A stretch of 64,000 bases of DNA. It comes from Microbacterium proteolyticum. Its GTDB lineage: Bacteria > Actinomycetota > Actinomycetes > Actinomycetales > Microbacteriaceae. The stretch lies in NCBI RefSeq assembly GCF_029639405.1, contig NZ_CP121274.1, positions 434,001 through 498,000 on the forward strand. Direction: 5' to 3'. Position 1 is the stretch's first letter. Each line of letters starts with the position of its first letter. The position numbers and the translations under genes were made by a program. The notes below the pieces were generated by a model, which was given only the letters and a program-made list of their open reading frames with translations, was not told where the DNA came from and ran no database searches. This document shows, in pieces, positions 61,092 to 64,000 of this stretch.

Positions 61092-61139
61092 GGCGCCCCG
61101 CCCCACGCGGCGCCCCGCCCCGCCCCGCCCCGCCCCGGC
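61092..61139. repeat. (CCCCG)n low-complexity stretch
   Basis: Runs of CGCCCCGCCCC-like sequence, including a CCCCG pentamer tandem, between the ABC-F start and a family-5 element. No coding capacity recognised. Confidence 0.7.
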
Positions 61140-61212
61140 GCGAGAAACGGCATCCACGGCGAAACACGGGGCGACAAGACGTTTCTCGCCGCGAGTCGCG
61201 TTTATCGCGAAG
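61140..61212. repeat. Family-5 inverted repeat, copy 3
   Basis: CGAGAAACG (61141-61149) pairs with CGTTTCTCG (61180-61188); GGCATCCACGG and CGCGTTTATCGCGAAGG match the other two copies. Copies 2 and 3 bracket the ABC-F gene. It ends 22 bases before the end of the next gene. Confidence 0.8.
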
Positions 61213-61233
61213 GGAAGCGCGCGCGGCAGCTCC

Positions 61234-63600
61234 TCAGGTGAAGCGTTCGAGGCCGCCCCAGCCGCCCACCCACGCCTCGAGATGCGGCTCGTCGCGCAGG
61301 ACATGAACACCGGATGCCACGATCTCGCCGCCATCGAACCCGACCTCGGCGCCCCACCGCTCGGCGCGGCGCCGGGCCCGTCGCGAAACGGCGGTGCCGA
61401 CGATCGTCCCGTCGGCGGCGCTCACGCGAAGCCGCCCCTCGGCGCCCTGGCCGAGCTGAGCGAGCCGTTCGGCGAGCGCGTCCACGCCGTCGAGCAGCAC
61501 CGGCAGGTCCAGGTGCCACACGACACGCGCGTCGGGCACCGCGCCCGACCTCACGCGGGGGTCCGCGGCGAGCGCGGCGAGCGTCGGCGGCGCGTCGAGG
61601 ACGACGGTCGCGCGCGGGAACGCCGCGAGCACGGCATCCACGCACAAGAACACGGCGGCCTCGGGATGCTCCCCCGCCAGGTGCACCACGAGGTCGGGGG
61701 CCGCGGGAAGCAGTCCCCGCCCGGCTGACCCGGCGACGGGGATGTCGGCGGCGAGGCGCAGCGTCTGACGATTGCCCTCGCGGGTGCGGTCGATGTCGCG
61801 GCCCGACCAGTCGGGGCCGTCGTGCCAGGCGACGGCCCCGGGGACGTGGGCGAGGATCGCGCCGGCCTGCCACGCCCGGTGCACCCACTCCCAGTCCTCG
61901 CCGCCGTACGCGGTGAACGTCTCGTCGAAGCCGCCGACCTCGTCGAAGAACCGCCGCGAGCAGGCCGACACCGCCCCGATGACGAACCGGTACGAGCGGT
62001 CGTCGGCCCGCAGCAGGTCGCCCGTCCGGGCGTATTCTTCGCGCAGCCACGAGGGCTCGGGCAGTTCCCGCTCCGGCCCCGCCTCGGCGACCGGGACGTC
62101 GGTGCCGACCCCGGCGAAGTCGGCGTGCCGGCGCCGCCCCACCGTCACGGCCTCGGGCAGGAGGGCGGGCAGGCGCGTGAGGGCCCGGACGTATCCGGGT
62201 TCGGGGGTCGTGTCGGCATCCAGGAAGCACAGGACGTCCCCGGTGCTCGCCGCGACGCCGAGATTGCGGGCGGCCGCCGCCCGGAAGCCGCGATCGTCCT
62301 GCCGCACGAGCCGCACGCCGTCTGGCACGACCGGAGCCTCGGGCGAGCCGTCGTCGGCGACCACGATCTCGAGGCGATCGGCCGGGTGGTCCTGCTGCGC
62401 GAGGGCCGCGAGGGTGCGGGCGAGCTCCGCGGGCTGGTCGTAGTGCGTGATGATGACGCTGACCCGCGGCGGCTCCGGCTCGCGCCCCGCGACGAGGTCC
62501 CAGCGGTTCCCGACGACCCACGGCGCGTCGGCGGGCGTCGAGTGTCCGGGACACGCCGCATCGGGGTACGGCGCATCGGCTTGTCTTGGACACTCGGCGG
62601 ACGCGGACGCGGCGGGCACGCCGTCGGGCGCGGGCAGGGCGGCCCACCACGCCAGGTACGCGCGGGCGACGTCGGCAGGACCGAGGGGGACGGGGTGGAT
62701 GCCGTGCCAGGTGGCATCCGGATCCTCCACCGCCGCGCGCACCGCCGCCGCGAGCGCAGACGGCTCGACGGGGAGCAGGGTCCCGGGCCGGAGCGCGGCC
62801 ATCTCGTCGACGTACCGGTTGCGGAGGGCGATCGGGCGGCGCCCCCACCCGATCCACGACGTCAGCGACGCCGACGCCGACACGTGCTGGTGCGCGATCA
62901 CGGGGACCGACACGGCGCGGGCGCGTTCGGCCATCTCGCGGTCGTCGAGCCACCCGGTCACCGCCACGGCGACGCCCGCGTCAGCGGCACGGCGAACGAA
63001 CGCGTCGAGGTCGGCGGCGTGTCCGTCGGAGGCGCGGCCCAGGATCGTCAGTCGCCCGACGTCCGCCGCGACGGCGGCGGCGAGCGCTTCGTCGTGCCCT
63101 TTGCCGGGGTAGAAGTACCCGAGGACGCCGGCGGTGCCGTCCGGCCGCGGACGCGGTCCGGGGGCCACCGCGGGCACCGGCAGGGGCACGATCTCGACGG
63201 GCCCGTCCCACACGCCCTCTTCGGCGAGCAGGGCGCGCTCGTGGGCGCTGTTGACGGCGACGGCGTGAGCGGCCCGCGTCACGGCGGCGTAGAAGGCACG
63301 GCGGCGCGGACGGTTGCGTTCGCCGTCCGAGGCCTGCGGCACATCGTGCAGGGTGACGGTGAGCGGATGCCGCCGGGCCAGGGCGGTGAGCCGTTCGGTC
63401 GCCTCCTCGGGCGAGGGCCCCCACAGACGCTCGGTGACGTGGACGTGCAGCGGCGTCCCGGCGGCCAGGGCGTCGAGATCGGGGCCCGTCGCGACGCGGA
63501 ACGAAGGGTCGAGAGCACGCACGTCGTCCGCGACGGCGCGCGCGTACACCGCGACCCCGTGCGGCCCGGCGGGTGCGAGAAGGACCGGTCGCATGCTCAT
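61234..63600 (-). CDS. Two-domain glycosyltransferase (GT-B + GT2)
   Basis: A 788-residue bifunctional glycosyltransferase. Residues about 1-330 form a GT-B-like transferase (LLAPAGPHGVAVYARAVADD, then TAGVLGYFYPGKGHDEALAA). Residues 336-353 are a linker encoded by a family-1 repeat. From about 378 comes a GT2 domain (RVSVIITHYDQPAELARTLA, DDGSPEAP, FLDADTTPEPG) ending in a galactosyltransferase-type motif GGEDWEWVHRAW. About 170 further residues form an unassigned domain. ATG 63600 overlaps the stop of the upstream WcbI-like gene. It probably makes two linkages of a surface polysaccharide. Confidence 0.85.
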   Translation of the reverse strand: MSMRPVLLAPAGPHGVAVYARAVADDVRALDPSFRVATGPDLDALAAGTPLHVHVTERLWGPSPEEATERLTALARRHPLTVTLHDVPQASDGERNRPRRRAFYAAVTRAAHAVAVNSAHERALLAEEGVWDGPVEIVPLPVPAVAPGPRPRPDGTAGVLGYFYPGKGHDEALAAAVAADVGRLTILGRASDGHAADLDAFVRRAADAGVAVAVTGWLDDREMAERARAVSVPVIAHQHVSASASLTSWIGWGRRPIALRNRYVDEMAALRPGTLLPVEPSALAAAVRAAVEDPDATWHGIHPVPLGPADVARAYLAWWAALPAPDGVPAASASAECPRQADAPYPDAACPGHSTPADAPWVVGNRWDLVAGREPEPPRVSVIITHYDQPAELARTLAALAQQDHPADRLEIVVADDGSPEAPVVPDGVRLVRQDDRGFRAAAARNLGVAASTGDVLCFLDADTTPEPGYVRALTRLPALLPEAVTVGRRRHADFAGVGTDVPVAEAGPERELPEPSWLREEYARTGDLLRADDRSYRFVIGAVSACSRRFFDEVGGFDETFTAYGGEDWEWVHRAWQAGAILAHVPGAVAWHDGPDWSGRDIDRTREGNRQTLRLAADIPVAGSAGRGLLPAAPDLVVHLAGEHPEAAVFLCVDAVLAAFPRATVVLDAPPTLAALAADPRVRSGAVPDARVVWHLDLPVLLDGVDALAERLAQLGQGAEGRLRVSAADGTIVGTAVSRRARRRAERWGAEVGFDGGEIVASGVHVLRDEPHLEAWVGGWGGLERFT
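62541..62594. repeat. Family-1 inverted repeat, copy 11, inside a coding gene
   Basis: AGTGTCCGGGACACGCCG ... CGGCTTGTCTTGGACACT, 54 bases, with a few changes from the consensus. Its length is a multiple of three, so it reads through on the minus strand as an 18-residue linker between two glycosyltransferase domains (ECPRQADAPYPDAACPGHST covers it). Confidence 0.88.
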
Positions 63601-64000
63601 ACGGCGCGCCACCGGCGCAGCAGCGGGGCGAGGCGCTCGACCGCGGCCGTGACGAACTCCGGATGCGCGGCGTACCACCCGCGGTGCGCCTCGGCGACGG
63701 TGCGCGCATCGAGCGTCTCGCCGCCGACGATCCACTCGGGGCGGGGCTCGGCATCCAGGTCCCACGCCTCGACGACCCACGGTTCGAGCGGTGCCCGCAC
63801 GCCGGCGAGGATCGGACGCCCGGGGTCGACCGCGCTCCCGGGCGCGCCGAGGGCCGCGACGATGCGCTCCCCCAGCGGCAGGAACACCGCGTTGCCGGGA
63901 TGGTTGACCGTCCGGGCGAGGTCGGCCACCACCGGGGCGTAGAGATCGGATGCCACGACGTCGACGCCGAGGTCCTCGCGGCGGCGAAGCTCCGCGAGGG
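63597..64000 (-). CDS. WcbI-like polysaccharide biosynthesis protein, 5' end outside window
   Basis: At least 133 codons at the C-terminal end of a gene that continues past the right edge. LGVDVVASDLYAPVVADLAR, then TVNHPGNAVFLPLGERIVAA resembles the C-terminal part of WcbI-type proteins, which are putative acetyltransferase-like enzymes of capsule synthesis. A GTG at 63956 could be a start, but the same frame stays open upstream with matching sequence, so the true start lies outside. Its stop overlaps the ATG of the glycosyltransferase gene, so they form an operon. Confidence 0.65.
   Translation of the reverse strand, partial: LAELRRREDLGVDVVASDLYAPVVADLARTVNHPGNAVFLPLGERIVAALGAPGSAVDPGRPILAGVRAPLEPWVVEAWDLDAEPRPEWIVGGETLDARTVAEAHRGWYAAHPEFVTAAVERLAPLLRRWRAV

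Overview
The window is very GC-rich, uses GTG starts often, packs its operons with ATGA/GTGA overlaps, and carries actinobacterial gene types: AldO-like alditol oxidase, DUF4383 and MpaB proteins, LacI/ROK sugar regulators and an ABC sugar importer without its own ATPase. This fits the chromosome of a Microbacteriaceae member, probably Microbacterium or a close relative. That placement is inferred from style and gene content; no 16S or other marker is present. I see no tRNA or rRNA genes, phage genes, transposases or CRISPR array.

Layout. 1-9125: a FadR-type GntR regulator faces a translationally coupled operon (ACS-type MFS transporter, L-erythrulose kinase, RpiB-like and TIM-like isomerases, a TIM-barrel decarboxylase/isomerase, an ApnO-like dehydrogenase, an SDR, an ApnL-like protein). 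I read it as a D-apiose/D-apionate route ending at D-erythrose 4-phosphate. 9249-11883: two small membrane proteins, an MpaB-family oxygenase and a DUF1992 protein. 12017-16717: DctA carrier plus a CitE-like lyase, divergent from a DcuS/DcuR-type two-component system. 16914-20972: alanine dehydrogenase divergent from an Lrp regulator, an unknown membrane protein, then a MarR/homocysteine methyltransferase pair. 21097-29239: glycerate kinase, then a LacI-controlled ABC sugar importer with a cytoplasmic GH3 glycosidase. 29681-31690: dNTPase and an unknown protein.

32270-44620 is the pentose region: araDBA, a P-loop kinase, a xylA-xylB-lacI run, vapBC toxin-antitoxin, a hydrolase, glutathione peroxidase and a ROK (XylR-like) regulator, followed by an alditol/xylitol oxidase (44664-45917). 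46085-54628 is an exopolysaccharide cluster: nucleotidyltransferase, polymerase-like and flippase-like membrane proteins and four glycosyltransferases, on strikingly alternating strands with overlapping 3' ends. 54771-59246: an SDR, an unusual hydrolase/gluconate-dehydrogenase-subunit fusion coupled to a GMC oxidoreductase, and a mini-LysR protein. 59418-61058 is an ABC-F ATPase. 61234-64000 holds a two-domain glycosyltransferase and the end of a WcbI-like gene.

Besides the genes, the intergenic DNA holds at least six unrelated families of inverted-repeat elements. The main one has 11 copies of 53-54 bp, usually placed just after a gene; one copy lies in frame inside a glycosyltransferase gene. 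A heptamer, GGATGCC/GGCATCC, is also strongly over-represented. These repeats are the least explained part of the window.
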